A stretch of DNA of 55,487 bases, from positions 1 to 55,487 of the forward strand of contig NZ_SRIC01000022.1 of NCBI RefSeq assembly GCF_004684775.1, read 5' to 3'. This DNA is from Streptomyces sp. MZ04. Lineage in GTDB: Bacteria > Actinomycetota > Actinomycetes > Streptomycetales > Streptomycetaceae. Made by a program: the position numbers and the translations under genes. A model generated the notes under the pieces. It worked only from the letters and a program-made list of their open reading frames with translations, was not told where the DNA came from and did not search any database. Shown here piece after piece: positions 46,039-53,619 of the stretch (positions within the stretch are counted from its first letter, which is position 1; each line of letters starts with the position of its first letter).

Positions 46039-48329
46039 GGGGCGCCCACCTCCCAGCCGATGCCGTGCGGCACGCCAATGTTCGGGCTGTCCCAGTCGAG
46101 GCTCGGCGGTCCGGTACTCCAGTCGCCGGACGGGGCGCCGATGATGTAGTCGGCGTCCTCTGGCGGCTCGTGGCCGGTGAGGATGGTCAGCGCGGTGCAG
46201 GTCTCTCCTGCCGTCGTCAGGGTGAGGGTCTTGCGGGCCTGGAGGGCCTGCGCGACTCCTGTTTCTCCGGCGGGCGTCAGGATGATCCGCTTGAGCTGGC
46301 CGAGGGGCTGGGCCTGCTCGATGGTCTCGGCCGGTCCGAGCAAGAGGGCTGCGCCGAGCGGGCGGGCTGCGCTGGTCTCCTGCGCGACGCCGATGAGGCG
46401 GCTCTTCGTGCGTGCGACCTGCTGCGCTTCGGCGACTTCACCAGCTGCGGTGAGCGCCAGCGTCTTGGCTCGGCCAAGGGGCTGGGCTGTATCGGTCTCC
46501 CCTGCCGGGGTGACGCGTCCAGCCGGGGGCAGGGTGCGCGCCTGGTCCTGCTCGATGGCTGGCGCCAGGGGTGCGGTCTTGTGTCGGCCGAGCGGCTGGC
46601 TGTCGTTGGTCTCGGTCGCCACGGGGAGCGCAAGGGTCTTGGAACGCCCCAGGTACTGTGCCGTGTTGGTCTCGCCTGCTGCGGTGAGCCGTCCCGGCGT
46701 GGCGAGTTGCAGCGCACTGCCGGTCTCGCCTGCGGTGCCGAGCAGCAGCGCCTTGTGGGGTGTGAGCGGCTGCGCGGCCTCGCTGGCAGTCGCGGCCTCC
46801 AGGGCCCGCTCCTTGACCGCTGTGAGTGCCTGCGTGTCCTCCAGGGACGTCGCGGTGTCGACCGGGCGCGCCTTGCCCGCCTGGAGGGCTCGCGCGGCGT
46901 CCTGCTCGAATGCGGGCGTGAGTGAGCGGCTACGTCCCAGCGCGCGTGCGCTGTCAGCCTCTTCTGCGGTTCCGGCGCCGAGCGTGCGCGTATGCCCGAC
47001 CGGCTGCGCGGTGCCGGCCTCGCCGGCGGTCAAGAGCGGCACAGTCTTGACTGCGGCCAGGTTCTGTCCGGCGTTGGTCTCCTGTGCCGCAGCGAGCGGC
47101 CGTGTCTTCGTGCGACCGAGTGCTTTAGCGGTCTCGCTGCTTGAGGCAGTGGCGATGACCCGTGTCTTGATCTCACCGAGGGCCTGCGCCATGCCAGCCT
47201 CGAAGGCCAGACCCAGGACGGCGGTCTTCGCCCGTCCGATGCTCTGCGCGCTGTTCGTATCTGCCGCGGTGCTGAGTGCGCGAGATTTGCGGCGCCCCGC
47301 CGTCTGGGCGGCGTCTGTCTCGCTCGCGGTGCCCAGCGGCTTGGTCTTCGTCCTGGCCAGGGTTTGAGCGGTGTCAGTCCCCGCAGCAATGCCCAGGAGC
47401 TTGGCCTTGGCTCGGCCGAGAGGTTGCGAGTCGTCGGGTTCGCTGGCTGTTCCGAGCGCCGTTGACTTGGTGCGGCCGATCGGCTGCGCGGTGGCCGTCT
47501 CTGCGCTGATGCCGAGCGCCCGGGTCTTGGCGCGCGGCAGGGCCTGCGCGCCGTCCGTTTCACTCGCGGCGCCGAGCGCGGCGATCTGTCCCTGAGTGAT
47601 GTTGACGTTGTCGAACTCGGCGAAGTCCGCTGTCCCGTCGGAGCGGTGGGCGATCAGCTGGAACTCGAGGCTACCGAGGCCCACCCACGACGAGGCGATG
47701 TTCTTGCGGTTGGTCCAGGTGACGCCGTCCGGGGCCGTGTCCCAGTACGTCGTACCTGCGGACTCGCGGATACGCAGCCACGCGTGGGCAGTCGCGTCAT
47801 ACGGGATGACAGTGGCCGTGGCGTCGAAGTAGCCGACCCGGTTGGCCATGGTCAGGGTGCCGGACAGCGGGCTGACCTCGAACATCACGTCCGTGCCCGC
47901 CGTGCCGCTGAGCACGAGGACCTGCGCCCACGCCTCTGTGGTCGCCCCGCCCGCGGCGGGCGGGTAGACCCGCACGAACGCCGAGCTGCCCGCGAGCGTG
48001 TACGTTTTCGCGCTTGAGTACGCGTTGTAGCCGGTGTCGCAGGTGACGCGGGCCCGACCGCCCGTCTCGCTGTACGTGCCGAACGAGTTCTGCCACAGCG
48101 CAGCGTTGACCGTGTTGTCGGCGAAGTCATCGACGAGGCTGGCGAGAGCGAGGCCGACGGCGGCAATGTCCGCGCCGACAGTCCTCGGCGCTCGGCGCGG
48201 GTCAAGCGGACGCGCCCAGCCGGGCCCCTTCTGCGACGGCTGCGGGGTGACGATCTGGGAGCGCATCCCGGCCCGCGGCGTGCCCTGCACGGTGACGGCG
48301 CCGCTGGTCTGCGCACGGCCCCCAGCCAC
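46029..48329 (-). CDS. Long fibre-like protein with about 24 tandem repeats
   Basis: 766 residues. Residues 60-245 form the same jelly-roll as the paralogue (LVDDFADNTVNAALWQNSFG, WLRIRESAGTTYWDTAPDGVTWTNRKN, DFAEFDNVNITQG). From residue 251 to about 723 come about 24 repeats of 19-20 residues around the consensus LGTAxETDTAQPLGRAKTKx, as in ALGAASETDGAQALPRAKTR and PAGETDTAQPLGRAKTL. The C-terminus is Pro/Asp-rich (EDADYIIGAPSGDWSTGPPSLDW). Repeats of this kind should form a rod or coiled fibre, so this is a probable adhesin or head fibre; receptor unknown. Confidence 0.78.
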   Translation of the reverse strand: MAGGRAQTSGAVTVQGTPRAGMRSQIVTPQPSQKGPGWARPLDPRRAPRTVGADIAAVGLALASLVDDFADNTVNAALWQNSFGTYSETGGRARVTCDTGYNAYSSAKTYTLAGSSAFVRVYPPAAGGATTEAWAQVLVLSGTAGTDVMFEVSPLSGTLTMANRVGYFDATATVIPYDATAHAWLRIRESAGTTYWDTAPDGVTWTNRKNIASSWVGLGSLEFQLIAHRSDGTADFAEFDNVNITQGQIAALGAASETDGAQALPRAKTRALGISAETATAQPIGRTKSTALGTASEPDDSQPLGRAKAKLLGIAAGTDTAQTLARTKTKPLGTASETDAAQTAGRRKSRALSTAADTNSAQSIGRAKTAVLGLAFEAGMAQALGEIKTRVIATASSSETAKALGRTKTRPLAAAQETNAGQNLAAVKTVPLLTAGEAGTAQPVGHTRTLGAGTAEEADSARALGRSRSLTPAFEQDAARALQAGKARPVDTATSLEDTQALTAVKERALEAATASEAAQPLTPHKALLLGTAGETGSALQLATPGRLTAAGETNTAQYLGRSKTLALPVATETNDSQPLGRHKTAPLAPAIEQDQARTLPPAGRVTPAGETDTAQPLGRAKTLALTAAGEVAEAQQVARTKSRLIGVAQETSAARPLGAALLLGPAETIEQAQPLGQLKRIILTPAGETGVAQALQARKTLTLTTAGETCTALTILTGHEPPEDADYIIGAPSGDWSTGPPSLDWDSPNIGVPHGIGWEVGAPCT
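46160..47579 (-). repeat. About 24 tandem 57-60 bp repeats inside the fibre gene
   Basis: The nucleotide array codes for the 19-20 residue repeats. Copies have diverged; several core residues (Ala-Gln, Pro-Leu-Gly-Arg) persist throughout. Unequal recombination could lengthen or shorten the fibre. Confidence 0.8.
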
Positions 48330-48332
48330 AGG

Positions 48333-48791
48333 TCACCGCTCGTCGTAGGCGGCGTAGCAGCGCAAGTTCGCTGTAGTCGCTGCCGCGGTCGCGGTGATGA
48401 CCATGCCGCCCGCCGCCGCGATGACCAGGCCCGGGTCGGGGAACGTCCAGATGAACCCCGTGCCCAGGGTCGCCGGGGTGGTACCGCGCCGGAACGCGAG
48501 GCCCGTGACGGTCGGGTCGGCCGTCGCCCACGTCTTCTCCAGCACTGCGCCGGTCGCCCCGAGCACCGGGTCCTCGGCGGCCGGAGTGTCCGAGGTGATA
48601 GCACCCGTGCCGACCGCGTTCATCCGAAAGAGCGCGAACCCGATCGCGGCAGCGGTGCCGGACTCGAGGAACACCCCGACCTCGTACACGGCCAGGCTCT
48701 TCGCCGAGCCCGCCTTGAGGTTCCACATGGCCTTGTCGGTGGCGTTCGCCGAGGCTTTGGTCGCGGCAGAGGCGACGCTGTAGCGGGCCAT
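48333..48791 (-). CDS. Virion-associated protein
   Basis: 152 residues (ARYSVASAATKASANATDKAMWNLKAGSAKSLAVYEVGVFLESGTAAAIGFALFR, then WTFPDPGLVIAAAGGMVIT). I recognise the MARYSV...K.MWNLKA start from structural proteins of actinophages and marine phages. Beta-rich; likely virion surface or head fibre protein. Confidence 0.68.
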   Translation of the reverse strand: MARYSVASAATKASANATDKAMWNLKAGSAKSLAVYEVGVFLESGTAAAIGFALFRMNAVGTGAITSDTPAAEDPVLGATGAVLEKTWATADPTVTGLAFRRGTTPATLGTGFIWTFPDPGLVIAAAGGMVITATAAATTANLRCYAAYDER

Positions 48792-48817
48792 GCGATCACC
48801 TCCCGCTCAGATCCCGG

Positions 48818-49264
48818 TCAGGCCGATGAGGTGGCGCGGAAGAAGTCATTGATGGTCAGCGTGAAGTCCGTGCTGTCTGGGGTCATCGTGACGTCATGCT
48901 TGGTGAGCGGGACCAAGTCGGAGTCCGTACCGCCGGTGGTGTCCGGGTCGTAGCAGATGACGACTGCGGAGATCGGGTTCCCGGCGGTGGCCGTCCAAGT
49001 GATGTCCGCGCAGTCGACGGCGACGCGATCGTTGGTGTCGTCGACCGTCACGGTGACGCCGGTCAGAGTCTTCCTACCGAGCGTGGTCTGTTCGTTGCTC
49101 GCGCCGGCGAGGAGGGCTTGGAGGTCGTCGTAGTCGCGCATGGTGGCGTCGGAGACGATGCCGCTGGTTTCGATGGGGACGGCGATCAACGCGTCGTTGG
49201 TGGCGGGGAGTTCCGCATAGTACTTGATCTTCGCCAGGGCGATGTTGAAGGTGATGTTGGCCAT
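48818..49264 (-). CDS. Virion structural protein
   Basis: 148 residues (ITFNIALAKIKYYAELPATNDALIAVPIETSGIVSDATMRDYDDLQALLAGASNEQTTLGRKTLTGVTVTVDDTNDR, then VVICYDPDTTGGTDSDLVPLT). These blocks are well known to me from phages of Streptomyces and related hosts and are usually called structural or hypothetical. Likely forms part of the tail or capsid decoration. GGAAG precedes the ATG. Confidence 0.68.
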   Translation of the reverse strand: MANITFNIALAKIKYYAELPATNDALIAVPIETSGIVSDATMRDYDDLQALLAGASNEQTTLGRKTLTGVTVTVDDTNDRVAVDCADITWTATAGNPISAVVICYDPDTTGGTDSDLVPLTKHDVTMTPDSTDFTLTINDFFRATSSA

Positions 49265-49282
49265 GGATCTTCCTTCCGAGGG

Positions 49283-50110
49283 TCAGCCCCAGGTCCAGCC
49301 TTTGACATAAGCGATGTCCATCTGTGCGCTCGTATGCGGCGCAGGGGCGCGCCCCTCGAGGGCGGTCTCGTTCTGGATGTCCCACGACATCGCCGTGTTG
49401 GGGACAGCCGTGGTGCTGCGCCCGACGGTGCGTCCGTCGATGGCGAAGGTGACGCGGCCGGGCTTCCACTCAATGACCGTGGTGTGCCAGGCAGTCCAGG
49501 TGGTGTGTGCGTCGTAGGCGTCTTGGTCGCCGCCGAGGCTGTTGAGGTGGTGGGCGAACCCGTAGACGCCGCCTGTCCAGTTGCCCTCGGGGAAGTCGAT
49601 CTCACAGTTGGGGCAGGCGTCATTGCTCACGGGCCACAGCAGGTGCGCGCTCTTGTAACCGGCCGCCGCCTTGGAGACCCGCCAGCGTTCCTCATACCGC
49701 CCGTACTTCTGGCCCATCAGCTTCTTCGGTACGACGGCCGCCGAGTGGACGGGCCCGCTGGCGGCGCGCCACATCCGGATGTGCATCTGCCCGCCCGAGA
49801 TCCACACCGTGGATGCCGGATCGTAGAAGCCGCCGACCGGATACGAGCGTTGGGTCGCGGTGTCAGGCCAGCCCTTCGGGTACGCCCACCAGTTCGCCCG
49901 CACCGCCCCCGACAGACCGTCGCAGTACGCGCGCAGGGTGTCCGGGTTGTGGTTGCAGTCGCTTAACTTCCCCTTGGCCACCGGGGTGTTGAACGCGTCG
50001 GCGAACTTGAGGCGCCAGGACGGTGTCGCCCCATCGGCCGGCGGCGCCGTGATGCTCCAGACGAGGAGACCCACAACGAGGAGAGCAGTGACGAGGAGGC
50101 GTCGACGCAT
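49283..50110 (-). CDS. Secreted GH16-family glycosidase
   Basis: 275 residues from the ATG at 50110. A signal peptide is present (MRRRLLVTALLVVGLLVWSITAPPADGA). The mature part has WRLKFADAFN, GRYEERWRVSKAAAGYKSAHLLWPVS and then CEIDFPEGNW, the GH16 catalytic ExDxxE motif, followed by WHTTVIEWKPGRVTFAIDG. Family members cut beta-1,3/1,4-glucans, agars or carrageenans. On a phage it could degrade a host sheath or extracellular polysaccharide. It is preceded by two hairpins and followed by fibre genes. Confidence 0.88.
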   Translation of the reverse strand: MRRRLLVTALLVVGLLVWSITAPPADGATPSWRLKFADAFNTPVAKGKLSDCNHNPDTLRAYCDGLSGAVRANWWAYPKGWPDTATQRSYPVGGFYDPASTVWISGGQMHIRMWRAASGPVHSAAVVPKKLMGQKYGRYEERWRVSKAAAGYKSAHLLWPVSNDACPNCEIDFPEGNWTGGVYGFAHHLNSLGGDQDAYDAHTTWTAWHTTVIEWKPGRVTFAIDGRTVGRSTTAVPNTAMSWDIQNETALEGRAPAPHTSAQMDIAYVKGWTWG

Positions 50111-50137
50111 GGCACCTCCCCTGACGTGTGTTGGGGT

Positions 50138-50178
50138 GTCCCGCTGCCCGCGGCGGGGGCCCGATCGGACAGCGGGAC
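50138..50178 (-). terminator. Hairpin upstream of the GH16 gene
   Basis: GTCCCGCTGCCC (50138-50149) pairs with GGACAGCGGGAC (50167-50178), one mismatch. Together with the perfect stem at 50223-50253 it separates the GH16 gene from the genes upstream. Confidence 0.5.
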
Positions 50179-50222
50179 GTCGGGGCCCTGCCGGGTGGGT
50201 AGCGGCCCCGAGTCGGAGGGGG

Positions 50223-50253
50223 TGTCCGCCCGGCCCCCACGGCCGGGCGGACA
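50223..50253 (-). terminator. Perfect 13-bp terminator hairpin
   Basis: TGTCCGCCCGGCC (50223-50235) and GGCCGGGCGGACA (50241-50253), loop CCCAC. It follows the stop of the HTH gene at 50319 and should end that transcript. Confidence 0.65.
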
Positions 50254-50318
50254 GGGGTGGGCCGAGCGCTGGAGGCACTGCAAGGCCCGTCCTGCGCGAC
50301 CACCGTGCGCAGGAGCCT

Positions 50319-50600
50319 TCAGGCGGCGTGGGTGTGTGGGCCGCGGCTGTTGGCGGCGGGGTCGGTGGGCGTGTACTTGGCTCCGCCTGCCGCTGCTCGC
50401 CGGATGGTGGGGAGGTGGAAGTACTGGCCTGCTTCGCCGTCGAGGATGGGTTCGATCTTTCCTCGGGTGACCCAGACGCGGATGGTGCCGGGTTTTACTT
50501 CGGCTTCGCGGGCTGCTTCCCAGAGGTCGCCGATGTCGCGGTTGCCTGCGACTTGGGCGAAGTGGATTTCCAGCCCGTCCGGGTTGGGGTAGGTGACCAC
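50319..50600 (-). CDS. MerR-like HTH phage protein
   Basis: 93 residues from the GTG at 50600. VTYPNPDGLEIHFAQVAGNRDIGDLWEAAREAEVKPGTIRVWVTRGKIEPILDG has a winged-helix DNA-binding pattern (PGTIRVWVTRGKI as recognition helix and wing), like MerR/excisionase proteins or phage HTH-17 regulators. C-terminal tail is disordered. It could be an excisionase or late regulator; no integrase is nearby. Confidence 0.65.
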   Translation of the reverse strand: MVTYPNPDGLEIHFAQVAGNRDIGDLWEAAREAEVKPGTIRVWVTRGKIEPILDGEAGQYFHLPTIRRAAAGGAKYTPTDPAANSRGPHTHAA

Positions 50601-50624
50601 GGCACCTCCCCGAGGTACGCAAAG

Positions 50625-50653
50625 GCCCCCACCGGTGTGTTCACGGCGGGGGC
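50625..50653 (-). terminator. Hairpin between small genes
   Basis: GCCCCCACCG (50625-50634) pairs with CGGCGGGGGC (50644-50653), one mismatch, nine-base loop. Lies between the membrane protein gene ending at 50686 and the HTH start at 50600. Confidence 0.5.
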
Positions 50654-50685
50654 TCCAGGGGCGTGATGTGACTCGTGTGCCACGA

Positions 50686-50922
50686 TCAAGGATCACGATT
50701 ACAGATGGGCGATTTTTCGTCAAGCAGCTTGCCCATTCGGTCGGTGTCGGCGTCGGCAGCAACGTGGCTGTAGTCGCGGTGAGTTGGCCGCCCGCAGGTG
50801 GGGCACCGGTGCTTCGCGTCCTGGTTGAAGATCTGATCGACGCAGTAGATGGCGACGGCGCCGATGGTGAGGAAGGTGGCGATGATGCCGAGTGCGGCGA
50901 GCGGCGCGACCCAGATGCTCAC
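50686..50922 (-). CDS. Membrane protein with zinc-ribbon
   Basis: The GTG at 50922 overlaps the previous stop (GTGA). The 78 residues begin with one transmembrane helix (WVAPLAALGIIATFLTIGAVAIYCV) followed by a soluble CPTCGRPTH motif and an acidic tail. Unknown function. It is coupled to the DUF6221-like gene. Confidence 0.6.
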   Translation of the reverse strand: MSIWVAPLAALGIIATFLTIGAVAIYCVDQIFNQDAKHRCPTCGRPTHRDYSHVAADADTDRMGKLLDEKSPICNRDP

Positions 50923-51356
50923 GGCGCCCACTCCTCGCCTCGGTGATCAGGATGCCCGGCGAAGGGTCGGGCGAGGATGCGGAGGGTGCGGCAGGGGTAG
51001 GGGTTACCGGTCAGTTCGCCGTCGTGATTGATCTCCCCGCGCGTCCTGCACACCTTGCCGTCGTTGTTGTCGCCGTCCCATCCGGTCGCGGACGGATGCT
51101 CGTCGACGATGGCAAGCTTGGCGTCGCCGTCGGCGATGACGTCGGCCGGGTCGTTGGTGGCGATGTGGGCGGCCTGCTCCTCTGACGGGGAGCCTTCGTC
51201 GTACACGACCGCTCGGCCGCGCTCGTCTTCGATGCGGCCCGGATATCGTTCGGCGTCGTCCTGATGCCACCGCCCGTGGCCGCCTTGGCAGGCCGCCACG
51301 GCGAGCGCCCGCCGTTCCGCGTACCGGGCCCGCAGGAAGTCGGCGATCTCGCTCAT
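50919..51356 (-). CDS. DUF6221-like protein, copy 2
   Basis: 145 residues. The helix SEIADFLRARYAERRALAVAA, VVYDEGSPSEEQAAHIATNDPADVI, and PYPCRTLRILARPFAGHPDHRGEEW agree with the DUF6221 pattern as I know it from Streptomyces genomes. A paralogue is encoded at 40572-41015. Function unknown. Confidence 0.75.
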   Translation of the reverse strand: MSEIADFLRARYAERRALAVAACQGGHGRWHQDDAERYPGRIEDERGRAVVYDEGSPSEEQAAHIATNDPADVIADGDAKLAIVDEHPSATGWDGDNNDGKVCRTRGEINHDGELTGNPYPCRTLRILARPFAGHPDHRGEEWAP

Positions 51357-51375
51357 CGGGTGCCTTCGGATTGGT

Positions 51376-51837
51376 TCACGCCTCGGTCTCCTCTTCCCAT
51401 CGAAGATCGCGGATCCCGTGGGCCAGGACCGCGACGCCGAACTGGTCGCGCGGCAGTTGGAGCCGCGAGCGTGGATAGATCCGGAACCGCTCCAGGTCGA
51501 AGGTGCAGACCGCGTCCCTGCCGCGCCCGTCCGCGTCCGGGCCGTAGCGGACAGGCCAGCGCGCGACGAGCCTGCGGGCATACCAGCGGCGGGCGTGCCG
51601 CTTCTTCCACATCTGCCACGTCGAGGTGGGGACTTCGTAGGTGACGTAGTGCCGGGCTGCGAACTGCTCGGGCGGCAGGTCGTCGGAGAGGATCTTCGTC
51701 TTCAGCTGGAACAGGAGCTGATCACTGATGAACTCGCGCTGCACGGAGACGTCCATGTCAAGGAACAGTTCCTCGTCCACGGCGAACCGCTGCGCGTAGC
51801 GCTTGAAGGTGAGCGCGAGGGTGATGTCGTCTGTCAT
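51376..51837 (-). CDS. Hypothetical phage protein
   Basis: 153 residues with helices (FKRYAQRFAVDEELFLDMDVSVQREFISDQLLFQLKTKIL) and strands (HYVTYEVPTSTWQMWKKRHARRWYARRLVARWPVRYG). Not recognised. Overlaps the upstream zinc protein by four bases. Confidence 0.6.
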   Translation of the reverse strand: MTDDITLALTFKRYAQRFAVDEELFLDMDVSVQREFISDQLLFQLKTKILSDDLPPEQFAARHYVTYEVPTSTWQMWKKRHARRWYARRLVARWPVRYGPDADGRGRDAVCTFDLERFRIYPRSRLQLPRDQFGVAVLAHGIRDLRWEEETEA

Positions 51838-52574
51838 GCCGCTACTCCTGCCGCTTCGGCGAGTACTGCCTCTTGTGCGGCCCGGAGTTGCCGCCATTCC
51901 CCCAGGGTCTCCCACCCGCTGCCGCAGCCGCTGCAGCGGACGCGGTGGGAGGCGGCGGATGCGGTGAGCTGCTCCCGGCATAGCCCGTCGTCGAGTTGGA
52001 CTGGGCACAGGCCGATCTTGACGCGGCCGGGCTTCCGTTCGTCGTTGACGATCGCCGTGCATTCGGCGTGGAGCTTGCGGATCGTCTCAACGTCATGACC
52101 GACCGATTCGTAACCGCCACATGCCCAAAGCAGGTTGTCGGCGAGGAACTTCGTGTGCCGCTTCACGGCCTCGGCAGGGTTGATGCGCCACGACGCGAAG
52201 ATCCTGTTGCCGTCACTGTCCGGTGCGATCTCCCAGTCGAGGGCGGTCCGCCACGAGTCCTCTATCGCTCGCAGCCGGGCGGCGACACCTCCGCCGGGCG
52301 CGACGAGGTCGAGGACTTCTAGCCGGGGCGGGATCGGCGGGTTCTTCGTCCCGGATCCGCCGCCGCCTATTCGCCGGGCGCCCCGCATCAGCGCGGCCGT
52401 CGTGTCCAGCTGCCGGAACAGGGCGGGGAGTTCGGTGAGGCGAGTGGCCGTCTTGTCTTCGCAGGGCCTGCAAGCCCATCGGCCTGATTCGCTGACCCAA
52501 AGCTGCCGTCCGCAGCCGGGAGTCACGCAGACCGGCCACTCGTATTCGGTGAGGTCGGGGGGGTGATCGTGCAC
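51834..52574 (-). CDS. Zinc-binding hypothetical protein, two ribbons
   Basis: 246 residues. The N-terminus CVTPGCGRQLWVSESGRWACRPC and the C-terminal CPVQLDDGLCREQLTASAASHRVRCSGCGSGW form two Cys-based sites, with a helical centre between. Proteins like this are frequent in Streptomyces phages and may bind nucleic acid. Unknown function. Confidence 0.65.
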   Translation of the reverse strand: MHDHPPDLTEYEWPVCVTPGCGRQLWVSESGRWACRPCEDKTATRLTELPALFRQLDTTAALMRGARRIGGGGSGTKNPPIPPRLEVLDLVAPGGGVAARLRAIEDSWRTALDWEIAPDSDGNRIFASWRINPAEAVKRHTKFLADNLLWACGGYESVGHDVETIRKLHAECTAIVNDERKPGRVKIGLCPVQLDDGLCREQLTASAASHRVRCSGCGSGWETLGEWRQLRAAQEAVLAEAAGVAA

Positions 52575-52661
52575 GGCAGGCTCCTCGGGTGGTGCGGGAA
52601 GCAGGGTGACGGATGCGCCAATTGTGCATCACGGGGTTGACGGCGTGGGCCGATGGCGCAT

Positions 52662-52946
52662 CTACGACCGCGGCGCCGTCACCCGCCGCTGCCACGCCCC
52701 GAGTCCGGCCACGGCGGCCTTCTCCCGGCTGGGTTCGGGCCGTCTGCACCAGGTGCTGCTGCCGTCGACCCAGTATCGCCAGCCGTTGCGGGTGCCGCCG
52801 CGCCAGGCGGGTTCGATGACGACGAGCAGCTGCCCGGCGGACACGACCTGCCAGCCGCGGGTGTCTGGCCAGTCGGGGGCTTTCTCCAGTACGGCGGCGT
52901 CGATGACGGTACGGGCCGCGGAGGCGGACAGGTGGCGGGCGGTCAC
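52662..52946 (-). CDS. Hypothetical protein
   Basis: 94 residues from the GTG at 52946 (TARHLSASAARTVIDAAVLEKAPDWPDTRGWQVVSAGQLLVVIEPAWRGGTRNGWRYWVDG). A beta-rich core; unknown. Its start overlaps the zinc-ribbon gene by four bases. Confidence 0.6.
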   Translation of the reverse strand: MTARHLSASAARTVIDAAVLEKAPDWPDTRGWQVVSAGQLLVVIEPAWRGGTRNGWRYWVDGSSTWCRRPEPSREKAAVAGLGAWQRRVTAPRS

Positions 52947-53209
52947 GAGTCCTGGTTTCGGCCGCTGGCGTCGGGGGTCCCGAGGCGCCGGAAGGCCTCT
53001 TCCAGCCCTGCATCCACTCGTCCGCAGGCCATGCGGAGGACGACGTCTGTCACCTCGGCTTCGCAGGGTTCGCAACGCCAGGGTGTGCGCGGCATGTTGT
53101 AGAGGAACGGCTTCATGGTGGGTTTGCCGCACCGGTCGCAGTTCGGGCCCTTCCTCACCGCGGGGTTCGGGCTCTTCCCCGCGAGGAGTTGCCACAGTTT
53201 CAGCATCAT
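52943..53209 (-). CDS. Small zinc-ribbon protein
   Basis: 88 residues (MMLKLWQLLAGKSPNPAVRKGPNCDRCGKPTMKPFLYNMPRTPWRCEPCEAEVTDV) with one clear CxxC-CxxC ribbon and a helical end. Two ATGs are possible at 53209 and 53206. Unknown function, probably nucleic-acid related. Confidence 0.6.
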   Translation of the reverse strand: MMLKLWQLLAGKSPNPAVRKGPNCDRCGKPTMKPFLYNMPRTPWRCEPCEAEVTDVVLRMACGRVDAGLEEAFRRLGTPDASGRNQDS

Positions 53210-53211
53210 GT

Positions 53212-53619
53212 TCAGTCCTCGTCTCGGTCGTAGCGGTCTTCCCAGTAGCGGTCGTCGTAGCGGGCGGCTTCGGCGGGGGTTTCCTCCCACTCGGGGGGCG
53301 GCTCGCGACGCAGAGGGCGGCGGATCATGCGGAGTGCGCTCTCGCGGGCCCGACGCCGGTTGTCTTCCCGCCAGCGTGCTTCGATGTGTTCGGGGATGGG
53401 CCGCCCGTTTTCGAGCGCCCGGATGGCGTCGTCAAGGTCGCAGTGGAGCCGCTCGAAACGTTCGCGGGTGCCCTGCCAGCTGTCGATCCAGGAGGCTGCG
53501 GCCCGCACGGTGAAGAAGCCGTCACTGTCACGGGCGAGGAGCTCGGCCGCCTGGTCGCGGGACAGTTCCCCGGCGTCGACGGCACGGCCGTAGAACTCGA
53601 TGTCGTCGATGAGGGCCAT
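53212..53619 (-). CDS. Hypothetical acidic/basic helical protein
   Basis: 135 residues (LIDDIEFYGRAVDAGELSRDQAAELLARDSDGFFTVRAAASWIDSWQGTRERFERL) with a strongly charged C-terminus (EDNRRRARESALRMIRRPLRREPPPEW and DRYWEDRYDRDED). The N-terminal helical part is a motif I associate with short phage proteins. The ATG overlaps the metallopeptidase stop by one base. Confidence 0.6.
   Translation of the reverse strand: MALIDDIEFYGRAVDAGELSRDQAAELLARDSDGFFTVRAAASWIDSWQGTRERFERLHCDLDDAIRALENGRPIPEHIEARWREDNRRRARESALRMIRRPLRREPPPEWEETPAEAARYDDRYWEDRYDRDED

Noticed and set aside
46065..47367. Plus-strand frames across the fibre repeat region
   Set aside because: They reflect the repetitive minus-strand coding and would give low-complexity proteins with no start signal.
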